From: Paulinella micropora
Lineage: Eukaryota; Cercozoa; Imbricatea; Euglyphida
Assembly (NCBI GenBank): GCA_009731375.1
Contig: BJOX01000101.1
Location: 358,646 to 383,648 of the forward strand
Reading direction: 5' to 3'
DNA length: 25,003 bases
The number at the start of each line of letters is the position of its first letter. Position 1 is the first letter of the stretch. The notes beneath the pieces were generated by a model. That model ran no database searches. It had not been told where the DNA came from and was given only the letters and a program-made list of their open reading frames with translations. A program made the position numbers and the translations under genes. Positions 15,163-22,133 of this stretch are shown one piece after another.

Positions 15163-15378
15163 TCATGTAGTACCCCTGACCGGATTATAGGTGGTGTTCA
15201 ATCCCAGCCATCGGGCCTTGCCATCCGCCGTTATATCCGCTAACGCCACCACCTGAGCCGCGATCTCCGGAACCACCGCTTTCGTCTCTTTATCCTTCCA
15301 TATCCCAGAACCATAGGGTATATCTCTTTCTTTTCGTGCAACAGACTGAGCCCCGCGATACTGACAAAGATGTCCCAT
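15163..15378 (-). CDS. Frameshifted continuation of the long frame
   Basis: Coding-like between about 15320 and 15175 (RDIPYGSGIWKDKETKAVV, then ALADITADGKARWLGLNTTY), after which the original frame resumes with LHEEDPALIDRVITSPAVI. The two shifts are compensating, one in each direction. Confidence 0.35.
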   Translation of the reverse strand: MGHLCQYRGAQSVARKERDIPYGSGIWKDKETKAVVPEIAAQVVALADITADGKARWLGLNTTYNPVRGTT

Positions 15379-16004
15379 AGTGCCGTCCGCTTTGTAACCA
15401 GAGCTTGTGCCGCGTCCTTCAGCGCCTCTGTCTCGTCCCCCTTGTCCAGGAGTTGGTTGAACTGGTACACGTCAGCGAACACAAAATGAGCGACATCAAC
15501 CACCACCTTCTTGTTATTCGCCCCTCCTTCCCCGAACTCCTTCTTGAACCGCTCCTCCCAAACGTGCGTGTCAAGTAACCGCGTGTGTTCGTCACCCGAC
15601 CCCACCAAGTTGCCCAACAGGTAGCACACTTGGTCCGCCGCGTCCCCACACAGTGCCGCTTTAGCCTCACTCCGCAAAGCCACAATGAACTTACGTACCT
15701 TGTTCATGTACTCATACTCGTGTTGTTTGCTCGCAACAATTGGCCTATCCCCGTGTTCCTGCAGCAGCTGCGTCTTACGGAGCTGTCCAAGGATCCTTTC
15801 CCGTTGTTCTTTTCCGTCGATCTTTGACTTGCTCGAGCCACGTCGCCTCCGCTGTTCCCCTTTTCCCCCTTCCCTTGACCTCGATCTGTATTCCGATTCT
15901 TCTCAATCAGAGCTCGCCGCTCGTTCCGACCGCCTCCCCTTCTTCTTCTTTTTCTTACGCTTTTCCGGGGACGCTGCTGTCGCTTCCGCTTCCGTCACCG
16001 CCAT
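15240..16004 (-). CDS. Basic N-terminal part of long frame (Lys tract, one in-frame TGA)
   Basis: Starts at ATG 16004 (MAVTEAEATAASPEKRKKKK) and has TGA at codon 34 (15905-15903), then continues in the same frame as EESEYRSRSREGG, QLLQEHGDRPIVASKQHEY and FIVALRSEAKAALCGDAADQ. From about 15310 the coding character passes to another frame (15163-15378). The Lys tract and SR-like segment suggest nucleic-acid binding. Unknown family. Confidence 0.4.
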
Positions 16005-16067
16005 CCGAATCCTGATCCACGTATACCATCCCCGCACACATCCATTCAGGATGGACAAACCAAAGAC

Positions 16068-16673
16068 TCATTGCCGCAGTTCTTTCCGCTTCGCATCCTT
16101 TAAAATTTCCGCATCTGTCGACGCATCATTCAACGCCGCCGCCTCGTCCAACAACTTGGACAGTGATGACTCCGTCCTCTCCATTTTCGCCCCCACGTCA
16201 GTCGGCCCCGCGATATATTCCCGCATGGCGTCGTACGCCTTCCCCGCCAACCCTGTAATGCCCTGTGCCCAGCCCGTATGGTAGTTTTGTATCAAATCCG
16301 CCAGTTCCTCCGCCGGGTTTCTAGAAAATGCCGCGTCCCATCTTGATATCGCATCCGCCATCTTGGTCGCCGCTTGTTGTATCTCCCGTCTCTGTGCCCC
16401 CGCTGCCATACACAAAGACTTGATGTCCCCGTTCGATAATATTATGTATACCCCCTCCTCCAACATCCGATTCATCACGAAATTGGGCAGCTTCGTTCTA
16501 CTCACTTTTTCCCGGTAGAACCCAACCCCTACGTATAGTGCTTCCGCCAAATGAATCAGTTCCACCAGCATCATCCCCGGTCCGTATGAAGGTCTGCCCC
16601 TTTGCCACGTCCACGCCGGCCAGTGTTCCACTTCGCTGTATATGCCCCCTTCGTCTTCCCTTTTCGTCCACAA
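16068..16673 (-). CDS. Gag-like protein, C-terminal part
   Basis: Continuation of the preceding ORF after the shift near 16665. It reads GRPSYGPGMMLVELIHLAEA, KLPNFVMNRMLEEGVYIILS and AEELADLIQNYHTGWAQGIT, mostly predicted helix, ending in TGA at 16070-16068. The same frame stays open past this TGA for 21 codons into the MAVTEAEA ORF at 16004, so the TGA separates two ORFs in one frame, a layout also seen in retroviral gag-pro readthrough. That comparison is inference. Confidence 0.45.
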   Translation of the reverse strand: MWTKREDEGGIYSEVEHWPAWTWQRGRPSYGPGMMLVELIHLAEALYVGVGFYREKVSRTKLPNFVMNRMLEEGVYIILSNGDIKSLCMAAGAQRREIQQAATKMADAISRWDAAFSRNPAEELADLIQNYHTGWAQGITGLAGKAYDAMREYIAGPTDVGAKMERTESSLSKLLDEAAALNDASTDAEILKDAKRKELRQ

Positions 16674-16947
16674 CTTTGCAGTTTTTCGTCGACAACTGCC
16701 TGTATATCTCCGGTGCCATCTCTGGAGTATGTTGCATCAAGTCGTTGAAAACATGTGACATAGTTAGTGGATTCTTCGCATACACCGGATCTGATGCCAC
16801 CGGCGGTGCCTCTGCCTTAGCCTCCGTGTACCGCATTGGGTCCTCCCGTCGGCCAGCTGGAGTGAACGGTATCTTGCGAATGGTTGCTGCCATCCATCCC
16901 ATATCCTCGTCCGCTTTGAACTCCGGTGCCCCAGGTTGTGCCTCCAT
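16498..16947 (-). CDS. Gag-like protein, N-terminal part
   Basis: ATG at 16947 lies 8 nt after TACTTTAG. It begins MEAQPGAPEFKADEDMGWMA and passes through RYTEAKAEAPPVASDPVYAK and HVFNDLMQHTPEMAPEIYRQ. Near 16665 coding character moves to the frame of 16068-16673 (GGIYSEVEHWPAWTW), so the two ORFs are probably one protein of about 290 residues with a one-base shift. Called gag-like only from size and position before a protease-like frame; no capsid motif is recognised. Confidence 0.4.
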   Translation of the reverse strand: MEAQPGAPEFKADEDMGWMAATIRKIPFTPAGRREDPMRYTEAKAEAPPVASDPVYAKNPLTMSHVFNDLMQHTPEMAPEIYRQLSTKNCKVVDEKGRRRGHIQRSGTLAGVDVAKGQTFIRTGDDAGGTDSFGGSTIRRGWVLPGKSE

Positions 16948-16955
16948 CTCGAATT

Positions 16956-16970
16956 CTAAAGTATAAAGTA
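16956..16970 (-). promoter_or_regulatory. TACTTTAG motif 4 (candidate 3' splice site)
   Basis: Minus strand ATACTTTATACTTTAG, AT-rich upstream, 8 nt before the ATG of the gag-like ORF. Confidence 0.55.
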
Positions 16971-17187
16971 TATTATAATTGAAACCGCAACCCTCATATA
17001 TACATGTTCCCGTGGCATTATTATATCTGCTCACTTTACATCCTCCCCTGACCCCCAAATCCGTGTTTCCCGTTCCTGTATCGTTCCACCGTTATATCCC
17101 CGTTTGTTTTCCTTTTTGTTTTGTTTTCTATAAGGTCAACCTTATCTGTATTTATGCTCTGTCCCTTTTCCCTTCCCCTCCGCTTCC

Positions 17188-17430
17188 CTATATCTCTTCC
17201 CGCATACATTCGTCCCACATCTCCTTAGAGAGGCCCTGCATCCACTCCACTACTTCCGCTCCCGTCTCCAGCTTCTCGATCCCCTCTTCCTTCCTCGATA
17301 CCCCTTCCGTCTTCTCTACCTCCCTGTCAGATGCCTCACCCGTCTCCAGTCTCCCGATCCACTCCTCATTCCTTGGTTCCTCCTCCGTCCCCTCTATCTC
17401 CCTGTCAGACGCCTCATCCCGGTCGTTCAC
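17188..17430 (-). CDS. Acidic ORF with two tandem 26-aa repeats, 80 aa
   Basis: Starts at GTG 17430 if independent. A -1 shift from the upstream frame is more likely, because the two frames overlap at GTGA and eukaryotic starts at GTG are rare. Two 26-aa units (17415-17260) follow the pattern EASDRE(I/V)E-x-TE ... R-x-EE-x-I-x2-LETG. It ends EWMQGLSKEMWDECMREEI. Unknown function. Confidence 0.35.
   Translation of the reverse strand: MNDRDEASDREIEGTEEEPRNEEWIGRLETGEASDREVEKTEGVSRKEEGIEKLETGAEVVEWMQGLSKEMWDECMREEI
17260..17415 (-). repeat. Two tandem 78-bp units coding for the 26-aa repeat
   Basis: Both units keep the reading frame and differ mostly at single codons, as expected of a duplication selected as coding or a recent copy. 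Confidence 0.75.
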
Positions 17431-18017
17431 TGCGTTATTCCGTTCCTTCTCTCCCGTCTCTGTTGCTCCCGCTCTTTTTCTAAAGTCTTAATCCATGCCC
17501 GTGTTTCGTGACTGTCCCAATCCTTGTCCGGTGTGGTTTTCTCCACCCTTTCTATGATACTCCTGATCCGTAGCGGTCCCACAAACTTCCTCCAGCTGTC
17601 CTCCCCCCGGTCATTCAACACCTTCACCCACTTCTTCGCGTGTTCCACCTTTCCCTTTGCACATGCCCATGCCGTATGAATCCTCTCCGCCGTGCATTTT
17701 CCCTGTACTTTGGTCAACACAGCCATGAAACTGCATTGGTACTGTGCCTCCTCTGTCATGGCAAACACCCTCCACAAACCCTTGTCGTTGTTATACCAAC
17801 GATTTTGTAATTCTCATATTGCTCTAATCGCCATCCACCTCGCGTCCTTCCGAACCCGATCCGTCCCCATAATCGCTCCCACCCGTTCACCCCACTGATA
17901 TCCCATTTCCTCTACAAACCGTTGAGCCTCCTCATCCATCTTATATTCCACTCCCCCTATCTGTCCCAACTTCTTTTCCTCCTCCGTTATCCCCATCCTT
18001 ATTTCCCTTTTGCTCAT
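17427..18017 (-). CDS. Unknown protein with one in-frame TGA (67 + 129 codons)
   Basis: ATG at 18017 lies 18 nt after CTACTTTAG. The same frame continues to 17427 with a single interruption, TGA at 17816-17814. Before it: MSKREIRMGITEEEKKLG and FVEEMGYQWGERVGA. After it: ELQNRWYNNDKGLWRVFAM, then KCTAERIHTAWACAKGKVEH and KKWVKVLNDRGEDSWRKFVG. The second half is rich in Trp and Cys and looks like a real folded domain, so the TGA is either a mutation or a readthrough site. No family is recognised. The stop overlaps the GTG of the next ORF. Confidence 0.45.
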
Positions 18018-18276
18018 CCGATGCCGTATTCTGTCCTAAAGTAGTGAGAGGAGGTACTATGTCTTGTGTCTGCCGCCGATCCCTCCTCCTTCTCTTCCTT
18101 CTCCTCTCCTCCTTCCTATCCTCCTCTTCCATCATTGCCCGTTCTTCGTCCCTCAGATACGCCTCCCACTCTACCATCGCCCTAACATAGGCCTCCTCTG
18201 CTTGTCTTAGATCCCTTGTCTCGTGAAAATGAATTGAAGTATTAGGAACCTCGTTCTGAACCCGCTCCCGCGTCAT
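17941..18276 (-). CDS. Charged ORF with Arg-rich tract, 111 aa
   Basis: Starts at the ATGA overlap with the preceding ORF. It reads HFHETRDLRQAEEAYVRAMV, then an acidic and basic run (EEEDRKEERRRKRRRRDRR) and a Gly/Asp-rich end. It spans the TACTTTAG site at 18036-18043, so splicing to that acceptor would bypass most of it. Unknown function; the Arg-rich tract could bind nucleic acid or act as a nuclear localisation signal. Confidence 0.35.
   Translation of the reverse strand: MTRERVQNEVPNTSIHFHETRDLRQAEEAYVRAMVEWEAYLRDEERAMMEEEDRKEERRRKRRRRDRRQTQDIVPPLTTLGQNTASDEQKGNKDGDNGGGKEVGTDRGSGI
18036..18050 (-). promoter_or_regulatory. TACTTTAG motif 3 (candidate 3' splice site)
   Basis: Minus strand CTCTCACTACTTTAG, 18 nt before the ATG of the TGA-interrupted ORF at 18017. 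Confidence 0.55.
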
Positions 18277-18524
18277 AAGATATTCCTCTTCCCGCTTAGA
18301 TACCCAAACGACAACATGTCCCCGTCCCTAGAGTCCTCCTTTTCCTCTGTCTCCTCACTTGTCGCCCCACCTTCTTCGTCCTCTTCCTCCAAAGCCTCCT
18401 TCGTTTCTTTACTCCCCTTCTCCATACCTAGCATAATAGGTACCCACGTATGTCCCTGCATGAATTTATCTTCTCCTCTATCTCTTCCGAGCTCTCGCCA
18501 CCTCCGCCTCCTCATCCAATTCAA
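18273..18524 (-). CDS. Acidic ORF overlapping the end of the upstream ORF
   Basis: Overlaps the upstream frame by 47 nt and may be its continuation after a one-base shift. It reads GEDKFMQGHTWVPIMLG, then a strongly acidic tract (ALEEEDEEGGATSEETEEKE). Its TGA overlaps the next ATG as ATGA (18276-18273). Its start is therefore uncertain. Confidence 0.35.
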   Translation of the reverse strand: MNWMRRRRWRELGRDRGEDKFMQGHTWVPIMLGMEKGSKETKEALEEEDEEGGATSEETEEKEDSRDGDMLSFGYLSGKRNIL

Positions 18525-19224
18525 AACCCAAACTGTCGAGTATCAACATATCCTGCTCGAATTGGGTCTTCAAGAACCTTTTACGCCGCTGACGAGCCAT
18601 GTCTTCCAAAGTTGCGAAACACTCCCACTCATTGTCCACCTCCGCCCTCAGTTCCGTCAACCTCTCCACGCTTGCTTCCCCTCCCGTTTCCAAAGCCACG
18701 ACTTCCTTCCTCTTCTTCTCGTAACTCTTCCACCTTCGAACTACTTTTTCATATATATCTCTTGCAACTTGTATTTCCCCTGCTCTAAATATCTCCGCAT
18801 CCGGGACCCCCTCCTCGTCGGTTAATGCTTTTTCCCAATAACTCGTTTCCTCATCTTCTTCCACTCCTTCAGCCACCCTCCTCCGTCTCACCTCGGCCAC
18901 TTTCCTCTCCCTTAGTGTACATAGTGTCTCGAACCCCTTCCACACCTCCACCTGTTGCCTGTGGTTCTTGGACCAGACCAACGCTTGTCGTGATCCCGGC
19001 TTCCGAATGGCGAGGTTTTCCGCCGTCTTCGCCAAATCCTTCAGTCGATCACGAACCCCATACACATCCCTATCAATCCTGCACTCCCCCGCATCCCATA
19101 GTGTATCGTCGTTTATGTCCTCCTCCGATATACCCCTATTTTTGGCCTCCCGTATTGGTTCTGCCCCAGCATACACCTTCCGTTTTTCTCTCCTCCCCCC
19201 CTCGTTTAGTTCGTTCGTAGCCAT
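18478..19224 (-). CDS. Charged helical protein with two GExxxxRD(V/I)Y modules, 248 aa
   Basis: ATG at 19224 lies 13 nt after CTACTTTAG. Two copies of the module shared with the upstream ORF are at residues 46-55 (GECRIDRDVY) and 149-158 (GEIQVARDIY). Each is preceded by an acidic stretch with a Trp or aromatic residue and followed by a long Lys/Arg/Glu helix (YEKVVRRWKSYEKKRKEV). The C-terminus is acidic then basic (ELDEEAEVARARKR). It is likely a paralogue or duplicated form of the ORF at 19362-19784. No enzyme motif; a structural or nucleic-acid-associated role is only a guess. Confidence 0.55.
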   Translation of the reverse strand: MATNELNEGGRREKRKVYAGAEPIREAKNRGISEEDINDDTLWDAGECRIDRDVYGVRDRLKDLAKTAENLAIRKPGSRQALVWSKNHRQQVEVWKGFETLCTLRERKVAEVRRRRVAEGVEEDEETSYWEKALTDEEGVPDAEIFRAGEIQVARDIYEKVVRRWKSYEKKRKEVVALETGGEASVERLTELRAEVDNEWECFATLEDMARQRRKRFLKTQFEQDMLILDSLGFELDEEAEVARARKR

Positions 19225-19237
19225 AAGCGTTTCACAC

Positions 19238-19250
19238 CTAAAGTAGGGAG
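19238..19250 (-). promoter_or_regulatory. TACTTTAG motif 2 (candidate 3' splice site)
   Basis: Minus strand CTCCCTACTTTAG, pyrimidine-rich upstream, 13 nt before the ATG of the 248-aa ORF. Confidence 0.55.
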
Positions 19251-19361
19251 AGGTGTGTATGATCCTCCCCTTCGTTCTCCTACTCCCCCTTTCTGGCCCT
19301 TTTGTGAGGCTGTTCCTCGAGTGTACTCGTCCTCTCTTCCTTTTTTCGTTTTCCCCGCTCC

Positions 19362-19784
19362 TCATCCCTCTTGGGTTCCGCGTATTCCCGTCTTTCCCAT
19401 TTCAGAGACTTCAAAGATTCCCTGAACCGTCGCCGGTTTTCCCTTGCCTCTTGGTCCACACTTATCGTGTCTCATCTCAGCCAGCATCAAGGCCGATATT
19501 TTCGCCTTTTCTGCCTTGATCATTGCCTCCCGTCTCCTTTCGAGCTCGTGAGGGCAGGCCTCCCTCTTCCTTTCCCATTCTAACATTTGTTCCCGCAAGG
19601 TTTCATATTCCTTATCTGTCGCTACCACCTCCTTGTATACATCCTTGCCTATTCGTATCTCCCCTTTCATCCACATCCCCCTCTCCCCCTCTTCGTTCTC
19701 CTCCTCCCACTTCTCACGCCAGAAATCCTCTAAACCCCGTACGTCCCCCTTCTTCTCCGCCTTGTCAGACTCCTTATTTTCCAT
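19362..19784 (-). CDS. Charged helical protein with GEIRIxKDVY module, 140 aa
   Basis: ATG at 19784 is chosen because CTACTTTAG lies 8 nt upstream; an earlier in-frame ATG would fall on the far side of that site. The protein is rich in Glu, Lys and Arg and probably mostly helical or coiled-coil (EYETLREQMLEWERKREACP). Residues 41-50 read GEIRIGKDVY, a module repeated twice in the next ORF. The C-terminal third is less charged. No known family is recognised. Confidence 0.5.
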   Translation of the reverse strand: MENKESDKAEKKGDVRGLEDFWREKWEEENEEGERGMWMKGEIRIGKDVYKEVVATDKEYETLREQMLEWERKREACPHELERRREAMIKAEKAKISALMLAEMRHDKCGPRGKGKPATVQGIFEVSEMGKTGIRGTQEG

Positions 19785-19791
19785 CGTGCAG

Positions 19792-19800
19792 CTAAAGTAG
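19792..19800 (-). promoter_or_regulatory. TACTTTAG motif 1 (candidate 3' splice site)
   Basis: Minus strand CCTACTTTAG, then 7 nt, then the ATG of the 140-aa ORF. See also motifs 2-4. Confidence 0.55.
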
Positions 19801-19911
19801 GGCAAATAGGTCCCATCATCTGTTTCACTTCAAGTCCCCCCCAAATCTGCCCGTTCTAAAATCCCTGTTTCCACTTCCCTTCAAGTTCCCCAAATATCCC
19901 TCTACGCACCT

Positions 19912-20100
19912 CTAGTACCCTGTGTCTGTGCTTCCCTTCCACTTAAGCCGTCGAAATTCGTGATATGGCCAAAACCGGCAATAGTTCACCACTTGGAAAA
20001 GCCCGCAAAGAGCCCCAAAAATTCTCCCTGTGAGTTGGCGTGTCCTCAGCGCTGGTTGTCCGCTATACCCGCTGCTTTTGTTGTCCTCTTTTTGTGCCAT
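19912..20100 (-). CDS. Small ORF, 62 aa, unknown
   Basis: ATG at 20100, 11 nt after the candidate donor. The product is basic with a moderately hydrophobic middle (RIFGALCGLFQVVNYCRFW) and ends GSTDTGY. No family is recognised. If the leader donor is used, this ORF lies in the first intron and would be read only from unspliced RNA. Confidence 0.3.
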   Translation of the reverse strand: MAQKEDNKSSGYSGQPALRTRQLTGRIFGALCGLFQVVNYCRFWPYHEFRRLKWKGSTDTGY

Positions 20101-20110
20101 GATGGCGACC

Positions 20111-20117
20111 ACTTACA
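20111..20117 (-). promoter_or_regulatory. Candidate leader splice donor (CCT|GTAAGT)
   Basis: ACTCCT|GTAAGTGG on the minus strand is the best donor consensus near the 5' end of the cluster. Four TACTTTAG acceptors lie downstream on the same strand, so one leader could be joined to each ORF. Confidence 0.4.
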
Positions 20118-20120
20118 GGA

Positions 20121-20560
20121 GTCAGTATAGTCGAGGAAGTAACCCACGGGCTGCAGATAAGTGGTTGCAGCAGGGCGGAGGCCAGTAAGCTTGCCCAGCG
20201 CCTGGTACTAGAGGGCCGCGACGCGTTAGGGGTGGCGCGGCAACGAGCGAGGCGTAACGAGTCAACAGCCAGTAACCGATTGCAGACATCTTCAGGATGC
20301 AGCATGTGACTGCAGACAAAAACCTTAATCCAGCACAAAGCTAACTTTTTTGCTAAGATTCTTGCCTGCAGTACTAAAAGTCTACACGTAAGCAAGCAAA
20401 GACTCTGTAGCCGGGTTGTTTTTTGCGGACGGAATCTAGTTGCGCGCAAGCCTCCCGCCCGGAAGGGGCGGGGGGTTTTGGGGTCTTGCACAACCATTAT
20501 GTTAGTAAGAACTTGAAATTAAACAAATTTTTGTGTGCCAATTTCAGTGTTCACTTGTTC
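20121..20560. other. Sequence upstream of the minus-strand cluster
   Basis: Mixed-composition 440 bp that should contain the promoter or 5' terminal repeat of the cluster. Several CTGCAG sites and a CCGCCC/GGGGCGGGG stretch near 20455-20475 are visible. The minus-strand ORF at 20063-20497 has no coding character. No copy of this segment was noticed at the other end of the cluster. Confidence 0.4.
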
Positions 20561-20597
20561 NNNNNNNNNNGTGGGGGGGGGGGGGGGGGGGGGGGGT
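20561..20597. other. Assembly gap (20561-20570) and poly-G run
   Basis: Ten N followed by GTGG and a long G homopolymer. The poly-G may be a sequencing artefact at the gap edge. The satellite array starts just after it. Confidence 0.95.
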
Positions 20598-20896
20598 AGT
20601 ATTACCGCAGGATATTAGTATCGCGGCGGGGAAAATTTTCTGATTTTTTTTTATTTTCCCCGCCCGCCGTCGTTTCCCGATTTTTTTTGCTATCAAGCTT
20701 TGCACGATTGCCGAAATGACCAAAATCTTTTTTCGCAAGATTCGGAACCCGGTGGATTTGCGCGAAACTGTTTCTTAGTCGCAAACTTCGGCAAAACTTC
20801 ACGAAACTGCTTTTGACGGATTTTGCGGCTACTGAAAGAATTTTTTTTTAGCGAAGGACATTTCGGCAATTGGTTAAATTCTGATAGCAAAAAATT

Positions 20897-20965
20897 CGGG
20901 AGACGACGGCGGGCGGGGAAAATTTTACGACTTTTGTAATTTTCCCCGCCCGCCGTCGTTTCCCG
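20897..20965. repeat. Hairpin of satellite unit 2
   Basis: Left arm CGGGAGACGACGGCGGGCGG and right arm CCGCCCGCCGTCGTTTCCCG are near-exact inverted copies extended by GGAAAATT/AATTTTCC, with a loop of about 13 nt. Confidence 0.9.
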
Positions 20966-21180
20966 ATTTTTTGCTGTCCGCTTTCATCCATTGCCGAAAT
21001 GAAAAAAATCTTTTTTCGCAAGATTCGGAACCCGATGAATTTCGCGACAAAGTAGCTTTCGGCCGCAAACTTCGGCAAAACTTCACGAAACGGCTTTCTG
21101 ACGTATTTTGCGGCTACCGAAAGAATTTTTTGTTAGCGAAGGATATTTCGGCAATTGGTGAAAATGGATAGCAAAAAATT

Positions 21181-21245
21181 CGGGAGACGACGGCGGGCGG
21201 GGAAATTTTCTGATTTTTTTTTTCCCCGCCCGCCGTCGTTTCCCG
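21181..21245. repeat. Hairpin of satellite unit 3
   Basis: Same arms as unit 2 with a shorter, T-rich loop. Confidence 0.9.
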
Positions 21246-21461
21246 ATTTTTTTGCTGTCCGCTTTCATCCATTGCCGAAATGACAAAAATCTTTTTTCGC
21301 AAGATTCGGAAACCCGGTGAATTTGCGCGAAACTGAGTTTGGAGCCGCAAACTTCGGCAGATTTGCGCGAAACGGCTTCTGACGAATTTTGCGGCTACCG
21401 AAAGAAATTTTTTTTAGCGAAGGACATTTCGGCAATGGATGAAAATGGACAGCAAAAAATT

Positions 21462-21530
21462 CGGGAGACGAAGGCGGGCGGGGAAAATTTTCTGACTTTT
21501 GTAATTTTCCCCGCCCGCCGTCGTTTCCCG
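21462..21530. repeat. Hairpin of satellite unit 4
   Basis: Left arm has GACGAAGG in place of GACGACGG, giving one mismatch; right arm unchanged. Confidence 0.9.
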
Positions 21531-21748
21531 ATTTTTTGCTATCCGCTTCCATCCATTGCCGAAATGTCCCAAACTTTTTTTTTGCAAGATTCGGAAACCC
21601 GGTGAATTTCGCGACAAAGTAGCTTTCGGCCGCAAACTTCGGCAAATCTTCACGAAACGGTTTCTGACGGATTTTGCGGCTACCGACTGAAATTTTTTTT
21701 TTAGCGAAGGACATTTCGGCAATGGATGAAAATGGAGAGCAAAAAATT

Positions 21749-21815
21749 CGGGAGACGAAGGCGGGCGGGGAAAGTTTTCTGACTTTTGTAATTTTCCCCG
21801 CCCGCCGTCGCTCCC
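21749..21815. repeat. Hairpin of satellite unit 5 (diverged right side)
   Basis: Right arm ends CGTCGCTCCCT instead of CGTCGTTTCCCG, and the following body is shorter and diverged, as expected at the edge of an array. Confidence 0.85.
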
Positions 21816-22133
21816 TAAATTTTTGCTCTCACAAATTAGCAGGATTGCCAAAATCTTTTTTTTTCGCAAGATTCAGAACCCGGCGAATTTCACGACAACT
21901 ATCTCTCGACCGCAAACCTCGGCAAATCTTCACGAAATCTTTTTAGTCGAATTCTGCGGCTACCGAAAGAAATTTCGGGAGGGAGCAGAAGATAGAGGGA
22001 GGAAGGAGAGAGGAAAGAGGGTGGCACCAAAGAAAAAAATCACGTACTTTTCTGTTTTGTCTCTTTCTCTGGTTTTTTTTTCAAGATGATATCTTACTAG
22101 TTAAAGAGAGAGAGGCAGCTAGCTCTTTAAAAA

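Larger units (their letters stand above)
12383..20120 (-). mobile_element. Multi-ORF element or gene cluster, possibly retroelement-like, of unknown type
   Basis: All coding-like frames over 7.7 kb run on the minus strand: short charged ORFs, a gag-like ORF, and a long frameshifted frame with basic, RGG and retropepsin-like parts. Four ORFs share a TACTTTAG sequence before the ATG, and a GTAAGT donor sits at the 5' edge. A gag-protease gene order points to a retroelement, but no RT, RNase H, integrase or LTR pair was found within the window. Alternatives are an integrated virus or a decayed host gene family. Confidence 0.45.
20600..21990. repeat. Tandem array of about 283-bp foldback units
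   Basis: Four complete hairpins recur at 20897, 21181, 21462 and 21749 (periods 284, 281 and 287), with a truncated first unit at 20622. Each unit has a GC-rich stem-loop and a less perfect body in which ATTGCCGAAATG near one end is mirrored by CATTTCGGCAAT near the other, so the whole unit is roughly palindromic. Body motifs include GCAAGATTCGGAA, GCCGCAAACTTCGGCAAA and TTTTGCGGCTACCGA. ORFs called across it are by-products of repetition. Confidence 0.85.

Noticed and set aside
16979-19795. Plus-strand Ser/Pro/Leu-rich ORFs
   Set aside because: Shadows of the charged minus-strand ORFs (Glu and Lys/Arg codons read backwards).
12383-20120. LTR pair bounding the minus-strand cluster
   Set aside because: Comparing 11311-12382 with 19800-20560 by eye showed no shared direct repeat; a computed alignment could still find a diverged one.
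20063-20497. 144-aa minus-strand ORF upstream of the cluster
   Set aside because: Low-information sequence across a probable promoter region; no conserved pattern.
20602-21869. ORFs in the satellite array with repeated similar peptides
   Set aside because: Repetition comes from the 283-bp DNA unit, on both strands equally; stops interrupt each unit differently.
20600-21990. CRISPR array
   Set aside because: Units are about 283 bp, self-complementary throughout, without unique spacers, and the context is eukaryotic.
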